Shown here piece after piece: positions 1 to 7,962 of a DNA stretch of 64,000 bases. Numbering within the stretch: the stretch's first letter is position 1; the number at the start of each line of letters is the position of its first letter. The notes below the pieces were generated by a model. The model saw only the letters and a list, made by a program, of their open reading frames with translations, searched no databases and was not told the origin of the DNA. The stretch comes from Glaciimonas sp. CA11.2 (GTDB lineage Bacteria; Pseudomonadota; Gammaproteobacteria; Burkholderiales; Burkholderiaceae_D). Location: contig NZ_JAVIWL010000001.1 of the NCBI RefSeq assembly GCF_034314045.1, positions 4,092,001-4,156,000 on the forward strand, read 5' to 3'. A program made the translations under genes and the position numbers.

Positions 1-187
1 CATGTTCAGTCAAAGTAGGCCGCCGCGTAGTGCGGTCAAACAATAGTAGGCCAAAATCAATTTCGAGATTGGCGATGGCCTCGCTGACGGTTGACTGTTG
101 TTTGTTCAATTTGCGCGCAGCAGCGGAGAACGATCCTAACGTTGCCGCTTCGACAAACATGAATAAAGATTCAAGAGAATGTGACAT
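1..187 (-). CDS. LysR-family transcriptional regulator, N-terminal part only
   Basis: The first 62 codons of a regulator whose remainder lies beyond the window edge. The start ATG is at 187-185. The visible part is a LysR-type winged helix-turn-helix: residues LESLFMFVEAATLGSFSAAA followed by ARKLNKQQSTVSEAIANLE and the FDRTTR wing, all standard for the family. It is divergent from the PACE efflux gene at 314. LysR genes next to PACE transporters are a known arrangement (AceR-AceI), so it probably controls that gene in response to a cationic compound; this is inference. The effector-binding domain is not visible. Confidence 0.85.
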   Translation of the reverse strand, partial: MSHSLESLFMFVEAATLGSFSAAARKLNKQQSTVSEAIANLEIDFGLLLFDRTTRRPTLTEH

Positions 188-222
188 GACCGAGGTTATT
201 TCAGTTGTTTATATTTTAATAT

Positions 223-237
223 ATCGGAAATTCCGAT
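223..237. promoter_or_regulatory. Candidate LysR operator between regulator and efflux gene
   Basis: Perfect inverted repeat ATCGGAA-A-TTCCGAT in the divergent intergenic region. It contains T-N11-A (T224, A236), the classical LysR box layout. Placement 36 bp before the regulator start and 76 bp before the efflux start suits autoregulation plus control of the transporter. Confidence 0.5.
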
Positions 238-313
238 GGTTACTCATTTTTTAGTATCAGTAAAAGCAAGGAGAATAGCAAGGATCAGTTATAAATAAAG
301 CTTAGGAGCTTGT

Positions 314-841
314 ATGCGTATCACCGAACACACCAGTCACGTCAGTCACGTCAGTCACGTCAGTCAGACCAGTGACACCAGCCAGACCAATAAAACCAAT
401 AATATCCATACCAAAAAATCGTTTGCCGAGCGCGGATTTCACGCCTTGACCTTCGAGTTGTTGGCCGTTGCCATCAGCGCGCCGGCACTGTCCTGGCTAA
501 TGGGTGTATCGATGGCCCACGCTGGCTTGCTTACATTAATGATTTCGCTCATTGCGATGGTTTGGAATGTTGTCTTTAATGCGCTGTTTGACCGGATTGA
601 GCGACGTATGAATCTGGTACGGACATTTGGCGTTCGTGTCATTCATGCAATTTCATTCGAATTAGGACTGATTGTGACGGTGGTTCCATTGGCCGCGTGG
701 TGGTTGAATTTGAGTTTGCTGGATGCGTTCGTGCTCGATATCGGCTTGCTCCTTTTCTTTTTGCCCTATACGTTGCTGTTCAACATAGGCTACGACAAAG
801 TACGCGAAGCCCTGATTAAAAGACGCCTGGCAACTTCTTAA
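314..841 (+). CDS. PACE family multidrug/biocide efflux transporter
   Basis: Inner-membrane proton-driven exporter of the Proteobacterial Antimicrobial Compound Efflux family (chlorhexidine, acriflavine and similar in known members). Two bacterial transmembrane pair domains are visible: HALTFE at residues 43-48 and HAISFE at 111-116, each following an Arg/Glu-containing stretch and opening a pair of hydrophobic helices. It has 175 residues against about 140-150 usual; the excess is a hydrophilic N-terminal tail (residues 1-36) built from three HVS repeats and degenerate S/T/N repeats. AGGAG at 304-308, five bases before the ATG, supports this long start. Divergent from a LysR gene. The substrate cannot be read from sequence. 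Confidence 0.85.
   Translation: MRITEHTSHVSHVSHVSQTSDTSQTNKTNNIHTKKSFAERGFHALTFELLAVAISAPALSWLMGVSMAHAGLLTLMISLIAMVWNVVFNALFDRIERRMNLVRTFGVRVIHAISFELGLIVTVVPLAAWWLNLSLLDAFVLDIGLLLFFLPYTLLFNIGYDKVREALIKRRLATS
334..405 (+). repeat. In-frame 9-bp tandem repeat in the PACE gene
   Basis: Three perfect copies of CAGTCACGT at 334-342, 343-351 and 352-360, then about five increasingly degenerate 9-mers to 405. Nine bases is three codons, so copy-number change alters tail length without frameshift. Confidence 0.8.
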
Positions 842-1162
842 CCGCAACAAAACCGTTCTGAACGTTGTTTGGGGCGGACTCTCATTGCACTGGTTTGTCA
901 GTAGGTGCGCGGCTCATGCCAGCTTTATAAATCCAGTTTGATTGCCCACTGCGCAACAATGGATCAATAGGCCCGATCACGCAGGTTATCTCTGTGATGG
1001 TTTATTTTTTACTGTTAGCCCGATTTCATTTTTCTCCAACGTTGAACAGGTGGCGTAACGCCCCGATTGCAACGCATCAGATCGACTTTTCTGCTAATAC
1101 GCTACTAAAATTAACGCTCTACTGAAATCGTGCATTTCTTACACAATAGAAAATCACGTTTT
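842..1162. other. Intergenic, no gene seen
   Basis: About 320 bases between the PACE and MATE genes. I see no convincing reading frame, terminator or operator. It must contain the MATE gene promoter. Confidence 0.5.
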
Positions 1163-2521
1163 ATGCACAACACTTCCACAAAATCCCTGTTAAAACAATT
1201 TATTGCCTTAGCGATTCCGACTTTGCTTTCAGGTTGGGTGTACACCCTCTACACGTTCGTTGACGGCATTTTTATAGGACGCTATCTCGGGGCAGAATCA
1301 CTAGCGGCGCTCAATCTGCTGGTCCCTTTGTTGTATGTGCCTTATGCCGTCAGTCTGATGATTGGCGTCGGCGGTGCGACGTTAATTGCACGTTTATCTG
1401 GCGAGGGACGCTTCGATGAAGCGCGTCGCGTATTTACTCAAGCGTTATGGACGATGCTTGCTATAGGCATTGGGCTAAGCGTCGTGGTGTTAACCAACAC
1501 GTCAAAAATAGCAGAAATGATGGGCGCGACCGGCCATTTGGCAATTCTGGTGGAAGACTATCTGCGCGCATACGCATGGTTTATTTTGTTTGCGCAAGCG
1601 TTGTACGCGCTAGAATTTTTCTTACGTACCGAGGGGACAAAAGCGGCGACATTTGGTTTGTACGCGATGTTGTTGGGTGCCTTTGTGAATGTTGTTTTAG
1701 ATTATTACTTTATCGTTGTCCTTCCGCTTGGCATGCAAGGGGCTGGATTGGCGACGGGAATCAGTATGCTGGTCTCGAGTTTCACCATGTTGAGTTATCA
1801 CGTTTTCAAAGCAAAAAATATCAAACCTTGCTGGAATGCGTTTAAAGATGGCAGTAATGTCGGAACGATTTTGTACAACGGTTCGTCGGAATTTTTGGGA
1901 GCGATTGCCGCCGTCGTCACCATCTTTGTTTTCAATCGACTAGTGTTGAACACATATGGTGAGAGCGGATTGGCCGCTTACGCTATTTTGGAATACATGA
2001 CGCTGGCCGCCACCGTCACCATGGTTGGTTTGGTTCAAAGTATGCAGCCGATGATCAGCTTTTATCGCGGAGCAAATCAGCCCCGCGCGATGCACGTGGT
2101 CTTTGCTTTTGGAGCGACCTCAGTGATGGCCGTTGCCGTGATCATTGCGGTTGTCATGTGCGTATTTTCCAGACAGCTAACGTTTCTTTTTCTGCCCGAT
2201 GGTGGATCAGCATGGGAAATATTGGCGCCAGTGATCATCTGGTATGCGCTGGCTTTCTTGCCAGCAGGTTGTAACTTGATTGCAGCCGGTTATCTGACTG
2301 CGGTTGAGCGTCCCGGTGCTTCTGCGATTATTGCCATTTTGCGAAGTTGGGTTTTGTTGCTGGGTTCTTTATGGCTACTAAATACCTATTTGGGTGGCAA
2401 GACAATCTGGTATGCATTATTAATTACGGAACTCTTAACCTTGGCGGCTAGTGGATGGCTTATCTGGAGATATCAACGTGAAGGCAGGCCCACACCGTCC
2501 AGCCACATGATCCATGGGTGA
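1163..2521 (+). CDS. MATE family efflux transporter
   Basis: Polytopic inner-membrane exporter of the multidrug and toxic compound extrusion family, exchanging cationic drugs or metabolites for Na+ or H+. The protein has the usual length (452 residues), about 12 hydrophobic segments, and the N-terminal family pattern IPTLLSGWVYTLYTFVDGIF followed by IGRYLG and a conserved Gly/Ala-rich loop (GVGGATLIARLSGEG). It most resembles the MepA/DinF-type branch. I chose the ATG at 1163; an in-frame GTG at 1130 adds 11 polar residues. Neither has a clear ribosome-binding site. It sits 71 bp upstream of a DUF1275 gene on the same strand, so co-transcription is possible. Confidence 0.85.
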   Translation: MHNTSTKSLLKQFIALAIPTLLSGWVYTLYTFVDGIFIGRYLGAESLAALNLLVPLLYVPYAVSLMIGVGGATLIARLSGEGRFDEARRVFTQALWTMLAIGIGLSVVVLTNTSKIAEMMGATGHLAILVEDYLRAYAWFILFAQALYALEFFLRTEGTKAATFGLYAMLLGAFVNVVLDYYFIVVLPLGMQGAGLATGISMLVSSFTMLSYHVFKAKNIKPCWNAFKDGSNVGTILYNGSSEFLGAIAAVVTIFVFNRLVLNTYGESGLAAYAILEYMTLAATVTMVGLVQSMQPMISFYRGANQPRAMHVVFAFGATSVMAVAVIIAVVMCVFSRQLTFLFLPDGGSAWEILAPVIIWYALAFLPAGCNLIAAGYLTAVERPGASAIIAILRSWVLLLGSLWLLNTYLGGKTIWYALLITELLTLAASGWLIWRYQREGRPTPSSHMIHG

Positions 2522-2591
2522 GATGCGCTGGCGATGTTGGAATTGAGGGGTTGTGTAGTTACTTACTGTGACAAATCGTGATGGCACGGCA

Positions 2592-3383
2592 ATGGCGGAG
2601 TATGATCAGGCAACTATGCCGATACCTTACTTAAGACAACTCACCGGCCGGGAGCGCAGCCAGCGGGGCAATATTCATCTGGCCTGCTTCTTGTCATTCA
2701 TTGCAGGGGCGATCAATGCCGGAGGTTTTTTGGCGGTGGGACAATATACGTCTCACATGTCAGGAATTATTTCTTCGATGAGCGATAACCTGGCGCTTGG
2801 TTCAATTGGCTTCCTGTTGTCCGGCCTGGCATCACTTCTGTTTTTTACGTTTGGGGCAGCCTGTTGCGCGATTTTTATTAATTGGAGTCGAAAACGCGAT
2901 CTCCATGGAGAGTATGCGATACCCCTTATGTTAGAGGCTGCATTGCTATTATTGTTTGGCTTGTTGGGGAGCAATTTGGAAAACCATCAATGGTTGTTGG
3001 TACCGTTCACGGTCTTGTTGCTGTGCTTCATTATGGGTCTGCAAAATGCCATTATCACTAAAATCTCCAAGTCAGAGATTCGTACAACCCACATGACTGG
3101 GATGGTCACCGACATTGGTATCGAATTGGGAAAATTGCTCTATTGGAACAGCGCGCGGCATGATCAAAAATTATCAGTCCATGCTGATCTGAATAAACTG
3201 CGTTTGCTTGGAACGTTAGTGTTTCTATTTTTTTGCGGCGGCTTTGTCGGTGCGTTGGGATTTAAAAAAGTAGGATTTATTTCGACAGTGCCGCTGGCTG
3301 CAACTTTGGTGGTGTTAGCCATGGTTCCCATTGCAGATGATGTGTGGCGAATGGTGCGGGGATTTTTACGAGAACCTAAATAA
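2592..3383 (+). CDS. YoaK/DUF1275 family membrane protein
   Basis: Integral membrane protein of the DUF1275 (YoaK) family, function unestablished. The family signature is visible: an opening helix CFLSFIAGAINAGGFLAVGQ, then YTSHMSGIISSM, and later MGLQNAIITKISKSEIRTTH and MTGMVTDIGIELGK, with about six hydrophobic segments. The start is uncertain: GTG 2568 gives 271 residues, ATG 2592 gives 263, ATG 2616 gives 255. The family core begins near residue 30, so any would be complete. A strong hairpin terminator follows at 3406. Confidence 0.8.
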   Translation: MAEYDQATMPIPYLRQLTGRERSQRGNIHLACFLSFIAGAINAGGFLAVGQYTSHMSGIISSMSDNLALGSIGFLLSGLASLLFFTFGAACCAIFINWSRKRDLHGEYAIPLMLEAALLLLFGLLGSNLENHQWLLVPFTVLLLCFIMGLQNAIITKISKSEIRTTHMTGMVTDIGIELGKLLYWNSARHDQKLSVHADLNKLRLLGTLVFLFFCGGFVGALGFKKVGFISTVPLAATLVVLAMVPIADDVWRMVRGFLREPK

Positions 3384-3405
3384 AGCATGCAAAGTCATAG
3401 TGTAT

Positions 3406-3443
3406 AAAAAAACCGCGATCCTTACTAAGAACGCGGTTTTTTT
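3406..3443. terminator. Bidirectional intrinsic terminator
   Basis: Stem AAAAAACCGCG / CGCGGTTTTTTT with a 14-base loop, A-rich on one side and T-rich on the other. It lies between the convergent ends of the DUF1275 gene and the hypothetical gene at 3510 and can serve both. Confidence 0.85.
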
Positions 3444-3509
3444 ATTTGAATTTCAGACAAACTTTACGAATGCGGATTTGCTTTAAAGCGAAATATGCCT
3501 AAAATTCAA

Positions 3510-3881
3510 TCAAGCTTTTGCGTGTGCGTAGACTCTGGCTTTTTCAGCATTGACCATTAATTGCTTTTGCGCCGAGGTCAAATGCAGATGCGGGGTGTCG
3601 CCGGCTATAGTGGCATATTCATCTTCATGGACTGCTTTAAATGTCACAAAAAAAGCGTCGCCGGGCAGGCCGGTATCTTTTTTAACCATGACAACCGCGT
3701 AAATTGCGGTATGTAAATTAGCAATGCTAGTGCAAGCAGCTTCCAGTGTGGCATGGACTTTTTGCGCTGGGGTGTTCTTCGGGAATAGTGTATACAAAGC
3801 ATTAAAAGCAACGCTGTCACTATCGCTTGCTGCTTTTTGGATGAGTGCCGTTACGGCGGGTAGTTGTGCTTCAATGATCAC
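3510..3881 (-). CDS. Hypothetical protein, about 123 residues
   Basis: I do not recognise this gene. It encodes a soluble-looking, Ala-rich, probably alpha-helical protein with no signal peptide or membrane segment. Recognisable stretches are FNALYTLFPKNTPAQKVHAT in the first half and GDAFFVTFKAVHEDEY in the second. The start is best placed at GTG 3881, because GGAG at 3889-3886 is six bases before it; a TTG at 3893 would add four residues. Codon use looks like that of its neighbours, and the gene shares the terminator at 3406-3443. Confidence 0.6.
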   Translation of the reverse strand: MIIEAQLPAVTALIQKAASDSDSVAFNALYTLFPKNTPAQKVHATLEAACTSIANLHTAIYAVVMVKKDTGLPGDAFFVTFKAVHEDEYATIAGDTPHLHLTSAQKQLMVNAEKARVYAHAKA

Positions 3882-4031
3882 GAGATTCTCCAACAGTATA
3901 TGGGAGCCAAGATGTTGCGAGTGGCTGGGGGCGCATTATCCACTATAAATTGTGATGCAATATTTTGTTTGATGTTTATTGTTGTTGGAGGTCAAGAAAT
4001 GGTGTTGGGCAGCGCGGTTTGGGTCGAGAAA

Positions 4032-4052
4032 TTATGTAGCAAGATTACATAA
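4032..4052. promoter_or_regulatory. Inverted repeat upstream of the alcohol dehydrogenase
   Basis: Perfect 7-bp arms TTATGTA and TACATAA separated by GCAAGAT, 177 bp before the dehydrogenase ATG. The size and symmetry suit a dimeric regulator site. T-richness just after it means a weak terminator is the alternative. Confidence 0.35.
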
Positions 4053-4180
4053 TTTTTACTTACTTAGGCGATAGTCTGGTTTTTGACACTTGTTCTTTTG
4101 AATAAAAAGAGATTGTGCGCAGCAGCAAAATCGACCCTCGCGGGAAAATTTTATCCGATAGGGTTACCATTGTTGCCTTA

Positions 4181-4203
4181 AGCGATGCTGATCGCTGTTT
4201 TTT
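4181..4203 (+). terminator. Terminator-like hairpin in the dehydrogenase leader
   Basis: Stem AGCGAT-gctg-ATCGCT followed by GTTTTTTG, ending about 27 bases before the dehydrogenase ATG. The six-base stem is short. It could be a weak intrinsic terminator or an attenuator in the 5' leader. Confidence 0.35.
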
Positions 4204-4229
4204 GTTTTACCTAACAAAGGAAATTGAAA

Positions 4230-5297
4230 ATGCCTAAAGCAATTGGATACGCCGCACAGTCGGCGCAAACACCCTTAGCACCATTCACCTTTGATCGTCG
4301 GGAACCAGGTCCGCACGATGTCCAAATCGACATTTTGTATTGTGGGGTCTGCCATTCTGACCTGCATACTGCGCGCGATGAATGGCATAACACCATCTAT
4401 CCAAGTGTACCGGGCCACGAAATTGTGGGGCGTATTACCAAGGTTGGTACTCATGTAAAAGCCTTTAAAGTAGGCGAAATGGCTGGCGTCGGTTGCATGG
4501 TCGATTCATGTCAGACTTGTCCGAGCTGCGCAGAAGGCCTTGAACAATATTGTGAGACCGGCTTCATCGGCACTTATAACGGTGAAGATAAGCATAGCGG
4601 CGGCGTGACTTTTGGCGGTTATGCTAACAATATCGTCGTCAGTGAAAAATTTGTTTTACATATTTCAGACAAACTCGATCCGGCGTCGGCGGCTCCACTT
4701 TTATGTGCCGGTATCACGACTTATTCACCGTTACGCCATTGGAAGGTCAGCAAAGGCCACAAGGTTGGTATCGTTGGATTAGGCGGTCTTGGCCACATGG
4801 GCGTAAAAATTGCCCATGCAATGGGCGCACACGTGGTGTTGTTCACGACGTCGCCAAACAAGATAGATGATGCGTTGCGCCTGGGTGCCGATGAGGTTGT
4901 CATCTCTAAAGATCCTGACCAAATGGCAAAACACGTCAATAGTTTCGACTTCATTCTGAATACCGTGGCTGCACCGCATAATCTGGATCATTTCTTAAAC
5001 TTGCTAAAGCGTGATGGAGCGATGACATTAGTCGGCGCGCCAGCCGAATCGCATCCTTCACCGAACGTGTTTAATTTGATCATGAAACGACGCACCTTGG
5101 CGGGATCACTCATCGGCGGTATCAAGGAAACGCAAGAAATGCTGGATTTCTGTGCTGAGCACGGGATTACTTCGGATATTGAGTTGATTCCGATTCAGGA
5201 CCTCAATACAGCTTACGAACGCATGCTCAAAAGCGATGTTAAATATCGCTTTGTGATTGATATGGCGTCACTGGCGAAGGAAAAAGCGGCCGCCTGA
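4230..5297 (+). CDS. Zinc-dependent NAD(P) alcohol dehydrogenase (YahK/cinnamyl-type)
   Basis: Cytosolic medium-chain dehydrogenase interconverting alcohols and aldehydes. Catalytic zinc site: CGVCHSD near residue 38 and GHEIVG near 62. Structural zinc site: CQTCPSCAEGLEQYC with the C-x2-C-x2-C-x7-C spacing. Rossmann motif GLGGLGHMG near residue 178. With 355 residues it fits the YahK/AdhA-type NADP-preferring branch. The ATG at 4230 follows AAAGGA (4216-4221) at good spacing; a TTG at 4224 is less likely. The gene stands alone, with its own terminator at 5327, and its leader carries the hairpin and inverted repeat described separately. Actual substrate unknown. Confidence 0.9.
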   Translation: MPKAIGYAAQSAQTPLAPFTFDRREPGPHDVQIDILYCGVCHSDLHTARDEWHNTIYPSVPGHEIVGRITKVGTHVKAFKVGEMAGVGCMVDSCQTCPSCAEGLEQYCETGFIGTYNGEDKHSGGVTFGGYANNIVVSEKFVLHISDKLDPASAAPLLCAGITTYSPLRHWKVSKGHKVGIVGLGGLGHMGVKIAHAMGAHVVLFTTSPNKIDDALRLGADEVVISKDPDQMAKHVNSFDFILNTVAAPHNLDHFLNLLKRDGAMTLVGAPAESHPSPNVFNLIMKRRTLAGSLIGGIKETQEMLDFCAEHGITSDIELIPIQDLNTAYERMLKSDVKYRFVIDMASLAKEKAAA

Positions 5298-5326
5298 TTT
5301 TGGTCGATTTAATATTCGGCGAATGT

Positions 5327-5367
5327 AAAAAAAACCATGCTGGCTTTTGCCAGGATGGTTTTTTTAT
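5327..5367 (+). terminator. Intrinsic terminator of the alcohol dehydrogenase gene
   Basis: AAACCATGCTGGC pairs with GCCAGGATGGTTT around a TTTT loop and is followed by a T run. Confidence 0.85.
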
Positions 5368-5468
5368 TGATTCATGGCGCGATACCATTTTCGAGCATCA
5401 GTGCTTTATGGCTAGACACGTTTTGTAGTATTTAATATTTTCATGGCCCGCTGGCATGCTGGTCATGA

Positions 5469-6347
5469 CTAACTTTGGGGCAGCGGAATAAACTCCGTTT
5501 CGCCCGGTACGGACGGAAAAATATTCTGCTCTTGATTTAACCAAGCCAGTTTAGCGCGTTCGATCCGCTCCTTTGTGCTCGCCACGAAATTCCACCAGAG
5601 AAAGCGGGGACCATCAAGCGGTTCACCACCTAAAATCATGAAGGCGGTATCGCGCGGTGCAACCACGGTGACCGTGCTCCCGGATTTAAGCACAATCAAT
5701 GCGCCTTGATCCACCGCTTGACCATCGACCGTCAACGCCCCACTAATGATGTAAATAGCGCGTTCAGCATAATCGGGTGTTACTTGCATGCTTGTACCCG
5801 CAGCGAGTCTGGCAGAAACGTACAGCGTATCGCTGTGTGTTTTGACGGGAGATGTCTGACCAAATGCTGTTCCTACCAGGACGTGGTACGTTGCACCTTC
5901 TAATTGCACAAAGGGAAGATCTGCTTCCGGATAGTGCCAAAAGCCGGGTGTCGTTTCTTCGTCTTTTTGTGGCAGAGCCACCCACATTTGCAGGCCCTGA
6001 ACGGCCACGCCTTGTTGGCGAATATCTTCAGGCACGCGTTCTGAGTGCGTGATTCCTCGCCCCGATGTCATCCAGTTAATATCGCCCGGTACGATGCGTT
6101 GCACGCTGCCCAGACTATCGCGATGCATCATCGCACCAGAGAACAGATAGGTAACGGTCGCTAATCCGATATGTGGATGAGGCCGAACGTCGCCTGAACT
6201 ACCTTCGGTCGAAAACGTATAGGGTCCCATGTGATCGAAAAAAACAAAGGGCCCGACAGTCCTCACCTCCGCGGCTGGCAACAAACGCCTGACCGGGAAG
6301 CCGATATCGCGGACATGTGCGTGAATGATGTGGCTGATGCTACTCAT
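5469..6347 (-). CDS. Pirin family protein (bicupin)
   Basis: Cytosolic iron-binding bicupin; bacterial pirins include quercetin dioxygenases, and others act as redox-linked binding proteins. The N-terminal cupin carries the expected metal ligands: RPHPHIGLATVTYLFSG (two His) and, about 45 residues later, GRGITHSER (His and Glu). The C-terminal cupin (about residues 150-260) shows PRDTAFMILGGEPL and the family ending FLWWNFV. Its 292 residues are normal. AAAAGGA precedes the ATG by eight bases. Transcribed alone; the dehydrogenase terminator lies in the convergent gap. Confidence 0.88.
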   Translation of the reverse strand: MSSISHIIHAHVRDIGFPVRRLLPAAEVRTVGPFVFFDHMGPYTFSTEGSSGDVRPHPHIGLATVTYLFSGAMMHRDSLGSVQRIVPGDINWMTSGRGITHSERVPEDIRQQGVAVQGLQMWVALPQKDEETTPGFWHYPEADLPFVQLEGATYHVLVGTAFGQTSPVKTHSDTLYVSARLAAGTSMQVTPDYAERAIYIISGALTVDGQAVDQGALIVLKSGSTVTVVAPRDTAFMILGGEPLDGPRFLWWNFVASTKERIERAKLAWLNQEQNIFPSVPGETEFIPLPQS

Positions 6348-6768
6348 TAGGTAATCCTTTTCGTTTAACTCTTTGCATTTTTGATGTTTATCGAAAAATC
6401 TATCGGTGAGATATCATCTAAAAAAATCATCTAAAAAAAATCATCTAAAAAATTGCCTAAATGTGACTTACGGTATTTTAGCGTGCAAAAGACTGCCAAG
6501 TGGGACGCGTTACGAAACGTCGGGAAAGCCTGAAAAGTGCACATACATGTACTGGGCCGTAAGGCACAAGCGAGCGTTGCATGGCCTAAGGACATTGAGT
6601 AAAAACTATTTTAATAGCATTCTATCCAGCCAATCGGCAGGCATTATAGTAATAAAAACACAACATTGCAATCGCGCAAATGCTCCCTGATAAATTAGGA
6701 TTGGACGAAAGTCCCGCTCTCCCTCTATCCTCCTCCTATTCTGAATAAAATGATAAATGGAGATTGTA
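6348..6768. other. Divergent intergenic region, pirin / CoA-transferase
   Basis: About 420 bases holding the promoters of both flanking genes and a short A-rich tandem repeat at 6413-6452. The open frame at 6406-6690 on the plus strand has no ribosome-binding site and unlikely composition, so I do not call it. Confidence 0.5.
6413..6452 (+). repeat. AT-rich tandem repeat
   Basis: Three near-identical copies of ATCATCTAAAAAA with slight length variation, 65-104 bp upstream of the pirin start. Phased A-tracts of this spacing could bend DNA. Confidence 0.6.
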
Positions 6769-7962
6769 ATGAGTGGACCGCTTAAAGGTATCCGTGTCAT
6801 CGAAATTGGCACGTTGATCGCCGCACCTTTCGCCGCCCGCATGATGGGTGAGTTCGGTGCAGAAGTAATAAAAATCGAAGCTCCCGGTGTCGGTGACCCT
6901 ATTCGAAAATGGAGAAAGCTCTACGAAGGCACATCGCTTTGGTGGTATCTCCAATCGCGCAACAAAAAATCCATTTCAATCAATTTGAAGTCTCCTGAAG
7001 GCATCGAGATCATTAAGCGTCTTGTCAGTAATGCCGACGTTCTGATCGAAAACTTGAAGCCCGGTGCGATGGAGAAACTGGGTTTGGGGTGGGACGTGCT
7101 CCATGCCTTGAATCCGAAACTGACGATGGTACGCATCTCTGGCTATGGTCAGACTGGCCCGTATAAGGATCGCCCTGGATTTGGTGCCATTGGTGAGGCC
7201 ATGGGCGGTATCCGTTACACAACGGGTGAACCAAATGGCGCTCCGGCCCGTGTTGGTGTCAGTTTAGGTGACTCACTCGCATCCTTGCACGCCGTAATGG
7301 GCGCCTTGATGTCGGTATTGCGCGTCAAGACGGGTCAGGGCGACGGTCAGGTGGTGGACGTGTCACTGGTGGAGAGTGTCTTCAACGTGATGGAAAGTCT
7401 GATTCCCGAATATGATTTGCTCGGTCATGTGCGCGAACGTAGCGGTGGCGCTTTGCCTGGAATTGCTCCTTCGAATACCTATCCGACTCGTGACGGCGCT
7501 TATGTCGTTATAGCTGGCAATAGCAATCCCATTTTTAAGCGCCTGATGCAGGCTATTGGACGCGCTGATCTGGCTGATGATCCACATTTCGAACACAACG
7601 ATGGACGCGTCGCACAGGTCGTGTTGCTCGATGCAGCGATTGCCGGTTGGACCTCAGCGAATGCGATCGAAGACGTATTGGCGACGCTGGAAAAGGCTGG
7701 CGTACCGGCAGGGCGAATATACTCTGTTGCCGATATTGTGGCCGATCCTCATTATCAGGCGCGGGATATGCTTTTGTCGGCAGAGTTGCCCGGCGGCGTG
7801 CATGTCAAAATGCCCGGGATTGTGCCTAAACTGTCGGAAACACCGGGCCAGGTGAATTGGCAAGGTCCAGCGCTGGGCGCACACACAGCCGAAGTACTTA
7901 CTGAGTTAGGCTTGGGCGATAGCGAAATTCAACGATTAAGAGATACCGGAGTCATCCAATGA
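6769..7962 (+). CDS. CaiB/BaiF family CoA-transferase (class III)
   Basis: Cytosolic enzyme moving CoA between carboxylic acids through an aspartyl-CoA intermediate. Family signatures: PLKGIRVIEIGTLIAAPFA at the N-terminus, FGAEVIKIE, NKKSISINLKSPEG, GYGQTGPYKDRPGFGAI, and the catalytic Asp in VSLGDSLASLHAV near residue 167. The length (397 residues) is typical. GGAG at 6759-6762 lies six bases before the ATG at 6769, which rules against the upstream ATG at 6757. The stop overlaps the start of the lyase gene (ATGA). Next to an HMG-CoA-lyase-like enzyme, the plausible acceptor is 3-hydroxy-3-methylglutarate or a related branched dicarboxylate, as in the SUGCT relatives; this is inference. Confidence 0.88.
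   Translation: MSGPLKGIRVIEIGTLIAAPFAARMMGEFGAEVIKIEAPGVGDPIRKWRKLYEGTSLWWYLQSRNKKSISINLKSPEGIEIIKRLVSNADVLIENLKPGAMEKLGLGWDVLHALNPKLTMVRISGYGQTGPYKDRPGFGAIGEAMGGIRYTTGEPNGAPARVGVSLGDSLASLHAVMGALMSVLRVKTGQGDGQVVDVSLVESVFNVMESLIPEYDLLGHVRERSGGALPGIAPSNTYPTRDGAYVVIAGNSNPIFKRLMQAIGRADLADDPHFEHNDGRVAQVVLLDAAIAGWTSANAIEDVLATLEKAGVPAGRIYSVADIVADPHYQARDMLLSAELPGGVHVKMPGIVPKLSETPGQVNWQGPALGAHTAEVLTELGLGDSEIQRLRDTGVIQ

Larger units (their letters stand above)
3882..4229. other. Intergenic leader of the alcohol dehydrogenase gene
   Basis: About 350 bases. It contains an inverted repeat TTATGTA-N7-TACATAA at 4032-4052, and a 17-codon frame (ATG 3999, stop 4050-4052) preceded by GGAGG. A terminator-like hairpin lies at 4181-4203. 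Nothing here is recognisable as a conventional gene. Confidence 0.4.

Noticed and set aside
6406..6690. 94-codon open frame upstream of the CoA-transferase.
   Set aside because: No ribosome-binding site, begins in an A-rich repeat, residue composition not protein-like.
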